Source: Gimesia aquarii (GTDB lineage Bacteria; Planctomycetota; Planctomycetia; Planctomycetales; Planctomycetaceae). From it: a stretch of DNA of 64,000 nt. Every line of letters starts with the position of its first letter. Positions within the stretch are counted from its first letter, which is position 1. The stretch covers positions 4,849,800 through 4,913,799 of the forward strand of contig NZ_CP037920.1 of assembly GCF_007748195.1 (NCBI RefSeq), given 5' to 3'. Made by a program: the position numbers and the translations under genes. The notes below the pieces were generated by a model. It worked only from the letters and a program-made list of their open reading frames with translations. It was not told the origin of the DNA and searched no databases. Below, piece by piece: positions 64,000 through 64,000 of this stretch.

Positions 64000-64000
64000 T

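Overview
The window looks like a chromosomal segment of a marine planctomycete, probably close to Gimesia. The evidence is three DUF1501 Tat-exported proteins, two DUF1549/DUF1553 proteins with CxxCH or related cysteine motifs, a PPC-domain exoprotein, a formylglycine sulfatase, a DWG-type Ser/Thr kinase, an LptF/LptG-like permease and a DUF6596 (ECF42-type) sigma factor. The taxon is inferred from gene content only. No phage, transposase, integrase or CRISPR array was seen.

Layout. 1-5.2 kb: the end of tsaD, then a large secreted VWA protein on the minus strand. Its reading frame is broken at a nine-A tract and continues in the -1 frame as a second ORF. 5.7-12.4 kb: a membrane-anchored HExxH peptidase, small Planctomycetota-type proteins, an HPt phosphotransfer protein, an LptF/G permease and an alpha/beta hydrolase. 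12.6-15.3 kb: tmRNA with its terminator, then a compact hybrid-cluster protein divergent from a protoglobin. 15.3-21.2 kb: a minus-strand operon DUF1549/DUF1553 - DUF1501 - PPC protein. 21.2-22.6 kb: a gene-poor stretch with a GT microsatellite and a possible gene remnant. 22.6-31.4 kb: a plus-strand catabolic run (ceramidase-like protein, GabT, the two halves of a Tm-1-like protein, EthD-like protein, sulfatase, DUF1501). 31.7-33.8 kb: two YCII/DGPF proteins and their ECF42-type sigma factor. 35-37.7 kb: a membrane patatin. 37.8-42.4 kb: a second DUF1501 + DUF1553 pair.

42.5-49.4 kb is a sugar-uptake island. A three-gene RbsA/RbsB/RbsC-type ABC transporter, whose permease has an extra periplasmic domain, is divergent from IclR, a variant shikimate-dehydrogenase-like enzyme and a DUF4432 mutarotase-like protein. 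An MFS transporter and a sensor-type Ser/Thr kinase follow.

54.2-55.8 kb holds an array of 16 different tRNA genes, all on the minus strand and none encoding CCA. Several break canonical tRNA rules. A candidate small RNA with its own terminator lies just upstream of the array. 56.3-63.7 kb is a TetR-controlled efflux locus (TetR, DUF2141 protein, membrane fusion protein, RND pump, outer-membrane-like lipoprotein). The tetR and pump promoters share the same architecture, with two 16-bp operators bracketing the -10 box. The window ends in the 3' part of a probable creatininase-family gene.

The most notable items are the A9 frameshift junction, the tRNA array, the twin-operator TetR circuit, the hcp/protoglobin pair and the unusual sugar operon.
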